Shown piece by piece: positions 17,734 through 26,350 of a stretch of DNA of 64,000 nucleotides (positions are counted from its first letter, which is position 1; each line of letters starts with the position of its first letter). The notes beneath the pieces were generated by a model. It made no database searches, was not told the origin of the DNA, and saw nothing but the letters and a program-made list of their open reading frames with translations. Both the position numbers and the translations under genes were made by a program. Origin of the DNA: JABAAI01 sp965242745 (GTDB lineage Bacteria > Spirochaetota > Leptospiria > Leptospirales > Leptonemataceae); contig CBDETG010000096.1 of the NCBI GenBank assembly GCA_965242745.1, forward strand, positions 86,625 through 150,624, in the 5' to 3' direction.

Positions 17734-18189
17734 GATATAGAATATATGTATATACGCAGGCTCTTATCGCAGGCCAGCTTAGCTTTGTTTCTACTTTGTA
17801 TTTTGCCGGCTTGTGCCCTGCCCTTATTTTTCTAAAAAAGGAAGGTACTTTATAGCTCGTATATCCTAAGGCGTCAAGCAAAAATATGGCATGACAGAGT
17901 GAGAAAATGGGTATGATATGCTTATCTGAATCCTAATATAGTTTTGCTCAATCATGCGCCAAACAAACAAAAGAACAAAGCTAACTTGCTTTTCTTGTTA
18001 GCTTAAAAAAGACATGAGAACTTCCTTGCCCTGCAAATAAACCTATAAACTATACTATACCCATAGCTTAACATAATAGAATATAAGATATGAGGTTTTC
18101 AGAGCATCAAAGGAATAGCGCCGCATAAATAACACAGCGCTCTTTTTTTGCTTTACATGCAAAGGGACTTCTCGTAAGTGTGCAGTATT
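17734..18189. other. Intergenic interval with remnant of a Bdr-like unit
   Basis: About 455 bp without a gene. On the minus strand near 17770-17830 the frame gives HKPAKYKVETKLSWP, resembling the AKPARYKA tail and flank of the Bdr-like genes at 7 kb, so it looks like the end of a lost copy. The rest is AT-rich and probably holds the lemA promoter (TATACT near 18050), but I cannot define it. Confidence 0.45.
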
Positions 18190-18777
18190 ATGAAAGTCTT
18201 TCTGCGTATTATTGTATTGTTTTGCTTTTTAGCCTTTGCGTCCTGCGGCTATAATAGTCTTGTCAGCATGGACGAAGAAACAGATGCTGCATGGGCACAA
18301 GTGCTAAATCAGTATAAAAGAAGGTCCGATTTAATCCCTTCTTTAGTCAAAGTTGTCAAGGCTTATGCAAAGCATGAAAAAGAAACCCTCACCCAAGTTG
18401 TGGAAGCCCGCTCCAAGGCGACTTCCATGCAGCTTAGCCCAAAGCTGCTTCAAAATCCTAAGACTTTCCAATCCTTTCAGAAGGCCCAGGGCGCTTTGTC
18501 CTCTGCCCTTTCCCGCCTCATGCTTGTGGTGGAGCGCTATCCAAATCTCAAGGCCAATACCAATTTCTCTAATTTACAAGCCTCTTTAGAAGGGACAGAA
18601 AACCGTTTAGCTGTCGCCCGCAAGCGTTATATCGCGAGCATTAAGCAATACAATGTACAGGTGCGCAAGTTCCCCTCCAATCTGACTGCAAAACTTTTCG
18701 GCTTTGCTGTAAAGCCGAATTTTAGCGTGGAAAACGAAGAGGCATTAAAGCAGGCGCCTGAGATCGATTTTGAGTAA
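18190..18777 (+). CDS. lemA: LemA-family lipoprotein
   Basis: LemA proteins are membrane-anchored helical proteins of unclear role, often next to TPM-domain genes as here. The product (195 residues from MKVFLRIIVLFC) has a signal peptide ending FASC, so it is a lipoprotein. The typical LemA core follows: YNSLVSMDEETDAAWAQVLN, QYKRRSDLIPSLVKVVKAYA and EGTENRLAVARKRYI with YNVQVRKFPSNL. I prefer the ATG at 18190 over the GTG at 18178 because the signal peptide then starts normally. The stop overlaps the next gene by 8 bp. Confidence 0.92.
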   Translation: MKVFLRIIVLFCFLAFASCGYNSLVSMDEETDAAWAQVLNQYKRRSDLIPSLVKVVKAYAKHEKETLTQVVEARSKATSMQLSPKLLQNPKTFQSFQKAQGALSSALSRLMLVVERYPNLKANTNFSNLQASLEGTENRLAVARKRYIASIKQYNVQVRKFPSNLTAKLFGFAVKPNFSVENEEALKQAPEIDFE

Positions 18778-19771
18778 ATTGCGTGCAGAGCTATGTTCTT
18801 GGCGGCTTTTGCCAAGCAGAGGCTTGTGCCTTCTGCTTCTTTTTTTGAGCCCTTCTCTTGCGTCCCTGCGCCTTAGCCTTATTGTTTCGGACTCTCCCCG
18901 CCCCACTGCTCCAGCTAAAGGGGGGCTGGGCTTCTCTTTTACTTTCGATGGGCACGGGCTTTGGGCGCAGGATAAGGAGGAGCTCCAAACTCTCCCCAGA
19001 ATATCTTCTTACGTAACGGATACAGCCGGCCTCCTAAGTAGAGCCCAGGCGCAAAGGCTCAATGCCATCTTGGCGGGCTATGCTAAAAGAAAAGGGAGTC
19101 AGATTTTGCTCGTTATTGTCCCTACAGTGAAACCTGAAACGATAGAAGGCTATGCTATACGTTTGGCTGAAGCAAGCAAAGCAGGGCGCACAAAGATAGA
19201 TGACGGAGTGATACTCTTGCTAAGCAAGGAAGACAGGCAGGTGCGTATAGAAGTAGGCTATGGCTTAGAGGGCAGCCTGACAGACATTCTAACGCATCGT
19301 ATTATAGAAGATATTATACTGCCATTTTTTAAGCAGGGAGATTTCTACGCGGGAATCACTAAGGGGCTGGAGGCAATTTTACAAGTAGTAGAGGGAGAAG
19401 GACTGCCTGCGGCAGCAAAACTGACTGGGCAAGGGCAGAAAGCGCAGGGAGCAGAGCTGCTTGCCCTGCTTGCCTTCTTTGCGCTCTTTGCTTGGCTTGC
19501 GAATCATTTTCTTGGCAAAGGCATTGCTTTACTTGTAAATATGGGCTTAGGCTTGCTTGCTGGTTTGTTCTTCCTTAATTCTGTTGTGCTGGGTTTGGCG
19601 CTCGCTCTGCTTGCTTCTCTTTTTGTTATGAATCCTATGGCCTTCCTTTTCCTGCTCTTAGCTTTCTCAGGGGGAGGGCGCAGCTATGCTGCTAGAGGAG
19701 GAATGGGGGGAGGAGGCTTTAGCGGCGGGGGTGGTGGTTTTGGCGGAGGGGGCGCATCAGGAAGTTGGTAA
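18770..19771 (+). CDS. TPM-domain (YgcG-like) membrane protein
   Basis: The 333-residue protein has an N-terminal signal or anchor and a TPM domain (about residues 75-205: YVTDTAGLLSRAQAQRLNAI, KGSQILLVIVPTV, IDDGVILLLSKEDRQVRIEV, GYGLEGSLTD). Hydrophobic helices follow (about 225-300) and a Gly/Ser-rich tail ends GGGGFGGGGASGSW, the usual end of the YgcG family. The start codon is TTG, overlapping the lemA stop. LemA-TPM pairs are common and are thought to act together at the membrane, but the reaction is not known. Confidence 0.9.
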   Translation: MSKLRAELCSWRLLPSRGLCLLLLFLSPSLASLRLSLIVSDSPRPTAPAKGGLGFSFTFDGHGLWAQDKEELQTLPRISSYVTDTAGLLSRAQAQRLNAILAGYAKRKGSQILLVIVPTVKPETIEGYAIRLAEASKAGRTKIDDGVILLLSKEDRQVRIEVGYGLEGSLTDILTHRIIEDIILPFFKQGDFYAGITKGLEAILQVVEGEGLPAAAKLTGQGQKAQGAELLALLAFFALFAWLANHFLGKGIALLVNMGLGLLAGLFFLNSVVLGLALALLASLFVMNPMAFLFLLLAFSGGGRSYAARGGMGGGGFSGGGGGFGGGGASGSW

Positions 19772-19779
19772 TTAAGAAG

Positions 19780-20280
19780 ATGAAGCGATTATCCAGAATC
19801 ATCAGGCATCTCTTTGTGGGCCCTTGGCTGGTGCGCAGGTATTTTACGAAGCAAGACCTCAAGGAGATTGCCCAGAAGATCGCTATCTCAGAAAAGCAGC
19901 ACCGCGCTGAAATACGCGTGGCCTTACAAGCGGGTTTAGAGATCATAGATATTATGCGGGGCGTGGAGGCCCGCCAAAAAGCCATTGAGGCCTTTTCACA
20001 GCTTGGCATTTGGGATACGGAGGAAAATAACGGGGTGCTCATTTATCTGCTCTTAGCAGAACGCCGCCTTGAGATCATTGCAGATAGAGGTATCCATAGC
20101 ATACTTGGTCAGAGATATTGGGAAAAGATTCACAAGGAAATGCTCAGCCTCTTTCGATCTAAGCAATACAAGGAAGGAGTGCTCTATGCCTTGGAACATA
20201 TCAACACAAAAATGATGGAGCTCTTTCCAAAGCAAGGAGAAGACCCGGATGAGCTGCCTAACGAAGTTGTGATACTATGA
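19780..20280 (+). CDS. Second TPM-domain protein
   Basis: About 166 residues from MKRLSRIIRHLFVGPW. A TPM-like domain is seen in FTKQDLKEIAQKIAISEKQH, AEIRVALQAG, NNGVLIYLLLAERRLEIIAD, the pattern RGIHSILGQRYWEKI and KEGVLYALEHIN. No signal peptide is evident, so this copy may be cytoplasmic or peripheral. It follows the first TPM gene by 8 bp and closes a lemA-TPM-TPM operon. A TTG start at 19765 overlapping the upstream gene is also possible. Confidence 0.85.
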   Translation: MKRLSRIIRHLFVGPWLVRRYFTKQDLKEIAQKIAISEKQHRAEIRVALQAGLEIIDIMRGVEARQKAIEAFSQLGIWDTEENNGVLIYLLLAERRLEIIADRGIHSILGQRYWEKIHKEMLSLFRSKQYKEGVLYALEHINTKMMELFPKQGEDPDELPNEVVIL

Positions 20281-20315
20281 GAAATATATGGAAGCCCCTG
20301 CTAGCAGCGCCGAGA

Positions 20316-20534
20316 CTAGGAAGCAAAACGTTTAGGGCTTTCATAGCCGCCCTGCACCAGAGCTTGCAGCTCTTCCTTGCTTGCTTCTGTGATGCGAAAG
20401 CCTTGGCGTATGTATTCGACAGGGGCAATTTCTCCCAAGTCTTCTACATAAAGACGGTACTTAGCTCCCTTTTTTTTCAGAGAAGCCTGCAGCTCGCGGT
20501 AGCCAAGGAAGAGGGAAACTGTTTTTACTTTCAC
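20316..20534 (-). CDS. Small conserved-looking protein coupled to pterin dehydratase
   Basis: A 72-residue protein I do not recognise. It is short, charged and without a membrane segment (MKVKTVSLFLGYRELQAS, then EDLGEIAPVEYIRQGFRITE). Its start overlaps the stop of the carbinolamine dehydratase gene by 4 bp, which suggests coupled translation and argues that it is real. Its codon use looks like its neighbours'. Confidence 0.55.
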   Translation of the reverse strand: MKVKTVSLFLGYRELQASLKKKGAKYRLYVEDLGEIAPVEYIRQGFRITEASKEELQALVQGGYESPKRFAS

Positions 20535-20821
20535 TCTAACAATGCCTGCGCCAAATCATCCATTGCTCGTGCCAGCAGGAAGTCTTTTTTTGTAATGCCC
20601 TTGGCGTCATGGCTAAAAAGCTCTACTTTGACATCCTTATAGACATTCGACCATTCAGGATGGTGATTGAGACTCTCTGCCTTCAATGCCGCTCCAGTCA
20701 TAAAAGCAAAAGCCCTCTGAAAGTCTTGAAAAGAATACTCACGGCAGAGCTTTGCATTATGTACTTTCCATCCAGGCACGCTTGCCAGACCTTTTTGTAT
20801 CTGTTCTTCTGAGAGCTTCAT
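20531..20821 (-). CDS. Pterin-4a-carbinolamine dehydratase
   Basis: A 96-residue protein of the PCD/DCoH family, which recycles 4a-hydroxytetrahydropterin (EC 4.2.1.96). Visible are the N-terminal LSEEQIQKGLASVPGW and the active-site stretch AESLNHHPEWSNVYKDVKVE, with two adjacent His and a Trp, then LFSHDAKGITKKDFLLA. No aromatic amino-acid hydroxylase is nearby, so the substrate here is unclear. In some bacteria the family serves molybdopterin-related or regulatory roles. Confidence 0.93.
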   Translation of the reverse strand: MKLSEEQIQKGLASVPGWKVHNAKLCREYSFQDFQRAFAFMTGAALKAESLNHHPEWSNVYKDVKVELFSHDAKGITKKDFLLARAMDDLAQALLE

Positions 20822-20882
20822 TTTACAATTTTAAATATCTTTTGCGATGGCCGCCCCTTGGGCATGGCGTATGGGCTTTGCC

Positions 20883-20910
20883 GGCTCTAAGCTAAGCTTT
20901 TTTTAGAGCC
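20883..20910. repeat. Hairpin with 8-bp stem
   Basis: GGCTCTAA and TTAGAGCC form a perfect 8-bp stem around a 12-base loop. It sits between the lipoprotein gene ending at 20930 and the dehydratase gene start at 20821 on the minus strand. It may act as a terminator or processing site. The AGAGCC/GGCTCT core recalls the end hairpin of the rpn insert, but this may be chance. Confidence 0.55.
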
Positions 20911-20929
20911 AAGGCGTGCCTTTGTGATG

Positions 20930-21703
20930 CTATTTAGGTCTGCCCATTTCGTCTAATTCGAGCCAAGAATCAGCAGCATAATCGATTCCGTCTATCCTTG
21001 CGTCTCTGGCCAGCCGCCCCTTCTTTACTCTGCCATTCTCATGAAAAGAAATGTTATTCCCCTTCTCATATGTAACGCCCTTTATTCTTGTATTCCTGGC
21101 AGGCCGCCCCTCCTTCACTCCGCCATTCTCATAAAAATAAATATCAGAGCCCCTCTCATACCTAACACTCCTTATTCTTGTATTCCTAGCCAGCCGCCCC
21201 TTCTTCACTCTGCCATTGTCATAAAAAGAAATATCAGAGCCCCTCTCATATGTAACACTCCTTATTTTTGTATCTACAGTAAGCCGCCCCGCCTGCACTC
21301 TGCCATTGTCATAAAAAGAAATATCAGAGCCTCTCTCATACGTAACGCCCCTTATTCTTGCGTTCTTAGCAAGCTGTCCCGCCTGCACTCTGCCATTGTC
21401 AAACCACTCGACGCTATCAGGGACTAGATGATACTTGTCGATCTCGCTTTGTCTTCTTAGCTGCTCCTTTTTATGCTCCTGCTGACGCTTTGCTGTCTTC
21501 TCTTCGTCTAAAAAGTATGTACGCTTTTCATCATTCCATATATAAACTTCGCCTTTTGCATTGCTGATTTCATCCGAAGGAGAGGAATAATAACCTACCT
21601 TTCTTGCCTCCCTTTCCTTCATTTCTTGGATCTCCTGCATACTCGTACAAGAAAGGAATAGAGCCGCTAAAATAACAAAAACTGATATGCTTTTCATCTT
21701 CAT
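20930..21703 (-). CDS. Lipoprotein with five 31-residue YwqK/MORN-like repeats
   Basis: The 257-residue protein has a lipoprotein signal (MKMKSISVFVILAALFLSC) and a charged middle (about residues 60-95). From about residue 97 come repeats of about 31 residues of the form W/Y-x-DNGRV-x-x-G-x-L-A-x-x-x-R-I-R-x-V-x-Y-E-R-G-S-D-I. Five copies are seen before a short end, LELDEMGRPK. Repeats of this kind (YwqK/MORN_2-like) form beta hairpins. The DNA repeats are very similar, so copy number may vary. It shares style with the broken gene at 8006-8587. Confidence 0.8.
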   Translation of the reverse strand: MKMKSISVFVILAALFLSCTSMQEIQEMKEREARKVGYYSSPSDEISNAKGEVYIWNDEKRTYFLDEEKTAKRQQEHKKEQLRRQSEIDKYHLVPDSVEWFDNGRVQAGQLAKNARIRGVTYERGSDISFYDNGRVQAGRLTVDTKIRSVTYERGSDISFYDNGRVKKGRLARNTRIRSVRYERGSDIYFYENGGVKEGRPARNTRIKGVTYEKGNNISFHENGRVKKGRLARDARIDGIDYAADSWLELDEMGRPK

Positions 21704-21869
21704 ATGCCACTGTCGTATTTTTTGTGTAAGCTGTCAAGCTGTATTTTCATGCGGATCTATATGTGAGAACTATGCGTTTTGATACACTGAAAAGGGGCTT
21801 GTTCTGCTTGCCCTAAGCAATGTAGACTATAAGAAATGAAGCGAAGGCTACTAAAGTAACGCTGCATTT

Positions 21870-23033
21870 TTAGTCAGACTCAGACTTGATCTTTTCTATT
21901 TCTGCAATGGATAGGCCTGTGAATTTTGCAATATCAGGAATAGAGGCGCCAGCGCAGAACATGTTTTTTACGATTCCCGCTCTGCCTTTGGCCTCGCCTT
22001 CTGCTTTGCCTTTGGCCTCACCCTCCGCTCTGCCTTTGGCCTCGCCCTCCGCTCTGCCTTTGGCCTCGCCTTCTGCTCTGCCTTTGGCCTCGCCCTCCGC
22101 TCTGCCTTCCACTCTGCCTTTGGCCTCGCCTTCTGCTCTGCCTTCTCGGTAACTTGCGCGCATATTGGTGTTGTAGTCTTTGATAGCTTTTTCACGCATG
22201 GCAGCTGCGCCCGAAATATCAGGGTCCATCGAAAGACGTTTTAGCGTAGCAAAGGCCTCGGCCATAGCAGGATTTGTGTATATGATCTTTTGCATAGCTG
22301 CCTCATCTATCAGAGGAGTATTTTTTATAGTGTATAACCACAGTCCTAAATTGTCACCTACTTTTTTTAGCGCTGCATCAAACTTCGGCAGTTCAAAAAA
22401 TACTACTTGGAGCTTCTCAGTCAGTTGAATATGAGGATTGTCTTTTTCCAGCAACAAAAAACGGCTCTTGTAACTGCGCGATTGTTTGAATAATTGAAAG
22501 TCTAAAAAGTTCACCGAATAGGTATTGCATAAGTTTTCATAGGGCTCGCCCTCCCTAAGCTGACCGCTGAATAGCTTAGCCCAGTAATACACGACCCGCT
22601 CGGGATAAAAGCGCTGCGCTGCTGCCTGCATTTCAATATTGTAAATATCTCCGTTAAGATTCTGCGCTCTAATATCCAAGATAGACAGCTTGTCAACTTT
22701 GCTCTGTCTGGGTATCGCATTAGCTTGTATTGCAAGTTCTTTAGAATTGGTCTCAAAAATACATCCATGTATTTTTGAGACAGGCGCAATTTTAGGGAGA
22801 CCCTAAAATTGCTCACATTTGGCTTCCTCCGACCATTCTGGTCGTCGTCAGCCAAATGGCGACACATCCTGTGTCGCAAGAGCCTACTTTTGAGACTGGC
22901 TCTTAATGCGCTGCGCGCCCTTAAACTCCAAGGCAGCATTCAATAGATCAATAAGTGAATTCTTAGACTCGCTAAACAGCGCACAAAAAACAAAATCACT
23001 TGTGAGAGGCAGCAACTTTGTTTGTGCAATCAT
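21870..23033 (-). pseudogene. Rpn-family PD-(D/E)XK nuclease, copy 1, split by hairpin element
   Basis: Rpn proteins are recombination-promoting nucleases (PDDEXK_2 'transposase' family). The N-terminal part starts at ATG 23033 with a good GGTGGCTC upstream and reads MIAQTKLLPLTSDFVFCALF, NSLIDLLNAALEFKGAQRI, then stops at TAG inside the 155-bp insert (22750-22904). After the insert the frame resumes as TNSKELAIQANAIP, DKLSILDIRAQ and NGDIYNIEMQ, where D, E and Q are the nuclease residues, and runs to the stop. The C-terminal region has six EAKG units and ends with a helical segment (AGASIPDIAKFTGLSIAEIE) like other Rpn tails. The 269-codon downstream part could still be translated from an internal TTG. 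Confidence 0.85.
22750..22904. repeat. 155-bp five-hairpin element, copy 1
   Basis: Five hairpins follow one another. H1 22750-22781, stem GTCTCAAAAATACAT (15 bp, loop CC). H2 22786-22812, stem GCAATTTTAGGG (12 bp, loop AGA). H3 22816-22858, outer stem CATTTGGCT (9 bp), inner stem CGACC (5 bp). H4 22859-22877, stem GCGACACA (8 bp, loop TCC). H5 22878-22904, stem AAGAGCC (7 bp, 13-base loop holding TTTTGAGAC). All stems are perfect. No protein is encoded. It interrupts rpn between RIKS and TNSKELA. Confidence 0.93.
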
Positions 23034-23176
23034 GTAAGAGCCACCTTGTTAGCGGGCGCAGTCTTGCCTATGCAATTTTTATCCCTTCTTATGCTAACTT
23101 GTGCTCTCTGCGCTAACCGCCCACCGCGCCCACTACCAGCAGGCTGGAAGCTGAGGCAGCTGGCAAGGGTAGATCT

Positions 23177-24304
23177 TTAGTCAGACTCAGACTTGATCTT
23201 TTCTATTTCTGCAATGGATAGGCCTGTGAATTTTGCAATATCAGGAATAGAGGAGCCAGCGCAGAACATGTTTTTTACGATTCCCGCTCTGCCTTTGGCC
23301 TCGCCTTCCGCTCTGCCTTTGGCCTCGCCTTCCGCTCTGCCTTTGGCCTCGCCTTCTGCTCTGCCTTTGGCCTCGCCTTCTGCTCTGCCTTTGGCTTCGC
23401 CTTCTGCTCTGCCTTCTCGGTAACTTGCGCGCATATTGGTGTTGTAGTCTTTGATAGCTTTTTCACGCATGGCAGCTGCCCCTGAAATATCAGGGTCCAT
23501 CGAAAGACGTTTTAGCGTAGCAAAGGCCTCAGCCATAGCAGGATTTGTGTATATGATCTTTTGCATAGCTGCCTCATCTATCAGAGGAGTATTTTTTATA
23601 GTGTATAACCACAGTCCTAAATTGTCACCTACTTTTTTTAGCGCTGCATCAAACTTCGGCAGTTCAAAAAATACTACTTGGAGCTTCTCAGTCAGTTGTA
23701 TATCAGGATTGTCTTTTTCCAGTAACAAAAAACGGCTCTTGTAACTGCGCGATTGTTTGAATAGCCGAAAGTCTAAAAAGTTCACCGAATAGGTATTGCA
23801 TAAGTTTTCATAGGGCTCGCCCTCCCTAAGCTGACCGCTGAATAGCTTAGCCCAGTAATACACTATCCGCTCGGGATAAAAGCGCTGCGCTGCTGCCTGC
23901 ATTTCAATATTGTAAATATCTCCGTTAAGATTCTGCGCTCTAATATCCAAGATAGACAGCTTGTCAACTTTGCTCTGTTTAGGTATCGCATTAGCTTGTA
24001 TTGCAAGTTCTTTAGAATTGGTCTCAAAAATACATCCATGTATTTTTGAGACAGGCGCAATTTTAGGGAGACCCTAAAATTGCTCACATTTGGCTTCCTC
24101 CGACCATTCTGGTCGTCGTCAGCCAAATGGCGACACATCCTGTGTCGCAAGAGCCTACTTTTGAGACTGGCTCTTAATGCGCTGCGCGCCCTTAAACTCC
24201 AAGGCAGCATTCAATAGATCAATAAGTGAATTCTTAGACTCGCTAAACAGCGCACAAAAAACGAAGTCACTTGTGAGAGGCAGCAACTTTGTTTGTGCAA
24301 TCAT
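23177..24304 (-). pseudogene. Rpn-family nuclease, copy 2, split by hairpin element
   Basis: Same layout as copy 1: ATG at 24304, N-terminal PD-(D/E)XK start, stop within the hairpin element, then DKLSILDIRAQ and NIEMQ and the C-terminal region. It has five EAKG units instead of six. A few residues differ from copy 1 (RIVYYW, LDFRLF, NPDIQ, GSSIPDIAKF). The downstream part is 257 codons. Confidence 0.85.
24021..24175. repeat. 155-bp five-hairpin element, copy 2
   Basis: I see no difference from copy 1 at any of the 155 positions, although the flanking gene has changed at several sites. It is at the same position in the gene. Confidence 0.93.
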
Positions 24305-24447
24305 GTAAGAGCCACCTTGTTAGCGGGCGCAGTCTTGCCTATGCAATTTTTATCCCTTCTTATGCTAACTTGTGCTCTCTGCGCTAACCGCCCACCGCGC
24401 CCACTACCAGCAGGCTGGAAGCTGAGGCAGCTGGCAAGGGTAGATCT

Positions 24448-25551
24448 TTAGTCAGACTCAGACTTGATCTTTTCTATTTCTGCAATGGATAGGCCTGTGA
24501 ATTTTGCAATATCAGGAATAGAGGCGCCAGCGCAGAACATGTTTTTTACGATTCCCGCTCTGCCTTTGGCCTCGCCCTCCGCTCTGCCTTTGGCCTCGCC
24601 CTCCACTCTGCCTTTGGCCTCGCCTTCTGCTTTGCCTTTGGCCTCGCCTTCTGCTCTGCCTTCTCGGTAACTTGCGCGCATATTGGTGTTGTAGTCTTTG
24701 ATAGCTTTTTCACGCATAGCAGCTGCGCCCGAAATATCAGGGTCCATCGAAAGACGTTTTAGCGTAGCAAAGGCCTCGGCCATAGCAGGATTTGTGTATA
24801 TGATCTTTTGCATAGCTGCCTCATCTATCAGAGGAGTATTTTTTATAGTGTATAACCACAGTCCTAAATTGTCACCTACTTTTTTTAGCGCTGCATCAAA
24901 CTTCGGCAGTTCAAAAAATACTACTTGGAGCTTCTCAGTCAGTTGAATATGAGGATTGTCTTTTTCCAGCAACAAAAAACGGCTCTTGTAACTGCGCGAT
25001 TGTTTGAATAGCCGAAAGTCTAAAAAGTTCACCGAATAGGTATTGCATAAGTTTTCATAGGGCTCGCCCTCCCTAAGCTGACCGCTGAATAGCTTAGCCC
25101 AGTAATACACAATCCGCTCGGGATAAAAGCGCTGCGCTGCTGCCTGCATTTCAATATTGTAAATATCTCCGTTAAGATTCTGCGCTCTAATATCCAAGAT
25201 AGACAGCTTGTCAACTTTGCTCTGTTTAGGTATCGCATTAGCTTGTATCGCAAGTTCTTTAGAATTGGTCTCAAAAATACATCCATGTATTTTTGAGACA
25301 GGCGCAATTTTAGGGAGACCCTAAAATTGCTCACATTTGGCTTCCTCCGACCATTCTGGTCGTCGTCAGCCAAATGGCGACACATCCTGTGTCGCAAGAG
25401 CCTACTTTTGAGACTGGCTCTTAATGCGCTGCGCGCCCTTAAACTCCAAGGCAGCATTCAATAGATCAATAAGTGAATTCTTAGACTCGCTAAACAGCGC
25501 ACAAAAAACAAAATCACTTGTGAGAGGCAGCAACTTTGTTTGTGCAATCAT
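24448..25551 (-). pseudogene. Rpn-family nuclease, copy 3, split by hairpin element
   Basis: Same layout as copies 1 and 2, with ATG at 25551. It has four EAKG-type units (one with KAEG, one with RVEG), the shortest of the three. The downstream part is 249 codons. The upstream flank diverges after GCTCTCTGCG, marking the end of the array. Confidence 0.85.
25268..25422. repeat. 155-bp five-hairpin element, copy 3
   Basis: Identical in sequence and position to copies 1 and 2 as far as I can read it. Confidence 0.93.
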
Positions 25552-25669
25552 GTAAGAGCCACCTTGTTAGTGGGCGCAGTCTTGCCTATGCAATTTTTAT
25601 CCCTTCTTATGCTAACTTGTGCTCTCTGCGTTGTGGCAGAGGGGCAGCTGTCAACTCACTAAAGGACTA

Positions 25670-26281
25670 TTAATGAGAAACTTGTCGTCTGCCCGTTCTA
25701 ATTTTCCCCGTGAGATTTGCACCATCTATACGATAGAGGTATTTGTTCTGTGCTTTTATATCATCCCCCGTCATACTATTTGTGTTGAATACAAAATGAA
25801 ATAAGCTGCGCGTATCGCAAAAGGAACCTTTCCAAGATATTACATGAATGGGAGGCCCTTCATCGTAATGCAGCTCGAAACATAAAAGCTGCTGATCTAA
25901 GCCTCCATGAAGAGCATCAAAGGTATTTGTTGCGGGCATGTCGTCCAAGTTCGTATATTCGATTTTCTCATGGTCAATATAAAAGCGAATTCCATTAGCG
26001 CCGCTGCTGTCTTTTGCTTTGGCCCAAAGCGAAAGACTTTGCGAGCTCTTAGTAATGCTAATTCCATCGATACGGATATGGGCTTCCTGAAGCGCTCGGC
26101 AACTACTTGCCAGCTCATGAATAGCGCCGTCTTGTATAGGAGCTTCACAGGGAGTACTTGCTCTAGGATTGTCGTTGGCGCAATGTATGACTGAAAAGAA
26201 TAGAAAAAATACAAGACTTAGAGTCAGCGCTGGGAACTGGCAGCGATATAAGTAGAGTCTTCGATACAGAGAGCAGCTCAT
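25670..26281 (-). CDS. Putative lipoprotein, unknown
   Basis: A 203-residue protein with a hydrophobic N-terminal segment ending FSVIHC (about residue 34), a plausible lipobox. The mature part is soluble and may be a small beta-rich domain (SLSLWAKAKDSSGANGIRFY, LLCFELHYDEGPPIHVISWK), somewhat like a concanavalin/LamG-type fold. I do not recognise a family. The gene lies 69 bp downstream of the larger lipoprotein gene on the same strand and may be co-transcribed with it. Confidence 0.6.
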   Translation of the reverse strand: MSCSLYRRLYLYRCQFPALTLSLVFFLFFSVIHCANDNPRASTPCEAPIQDGAIHELASSCRALQEAHIRIDGISITKSSQSLSLWAKAKDSSGANGIRFYIDHEKIEYTNLDDMPATNTFDALHGGLDQQLLCFELHYDEGPPIHVISWKGSFCDTRSLFHFVFNTNSMTGDDIKAQNKYLYRIDGANLTGKIRTGRRQVSH

Positions 26282-26350
26282 TTCACCTTAATAAAAAAGA
26301 AGCGCATCAATAGAATAGAGAATAGCAAAAAAGCAGGACCAAAGACTTAC

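Larger units (their letters stand above)
21867..25630. repeat. Tandem array of three rpn units (about 1.25 kb each)
   Basis: Three direct repeats contain the same gene, the same 155-bp internal hairpin element and the same upstream flank (ending GCTCTCTGCG). The start codons are 1271 and 1247 bp apart. The 24-bp difference is one EAKG-type minisatellite unit. Substitutions between units are few, so the array is recent or kept alike by conversion. Confidence 0.93.

Noticed and set aside
21886..22152. Plus-strand frames of repeated LPLASPSA (also at 23193 and 24464)
   Set aside because: Reverse complement of the EAKG minisatellite in the Rpn genes; no start signal or family.
22511..22939. 142-codon minus-strand frame across the hairpin element (also at 23863-24210 and 25029-25457)
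   Set aside because: It uses a different frame from the Rpn coding sequence on both sides and has Arg/Leu/Ser-rich nonsense composition. It is open by chance in all copies because they are duplicates.
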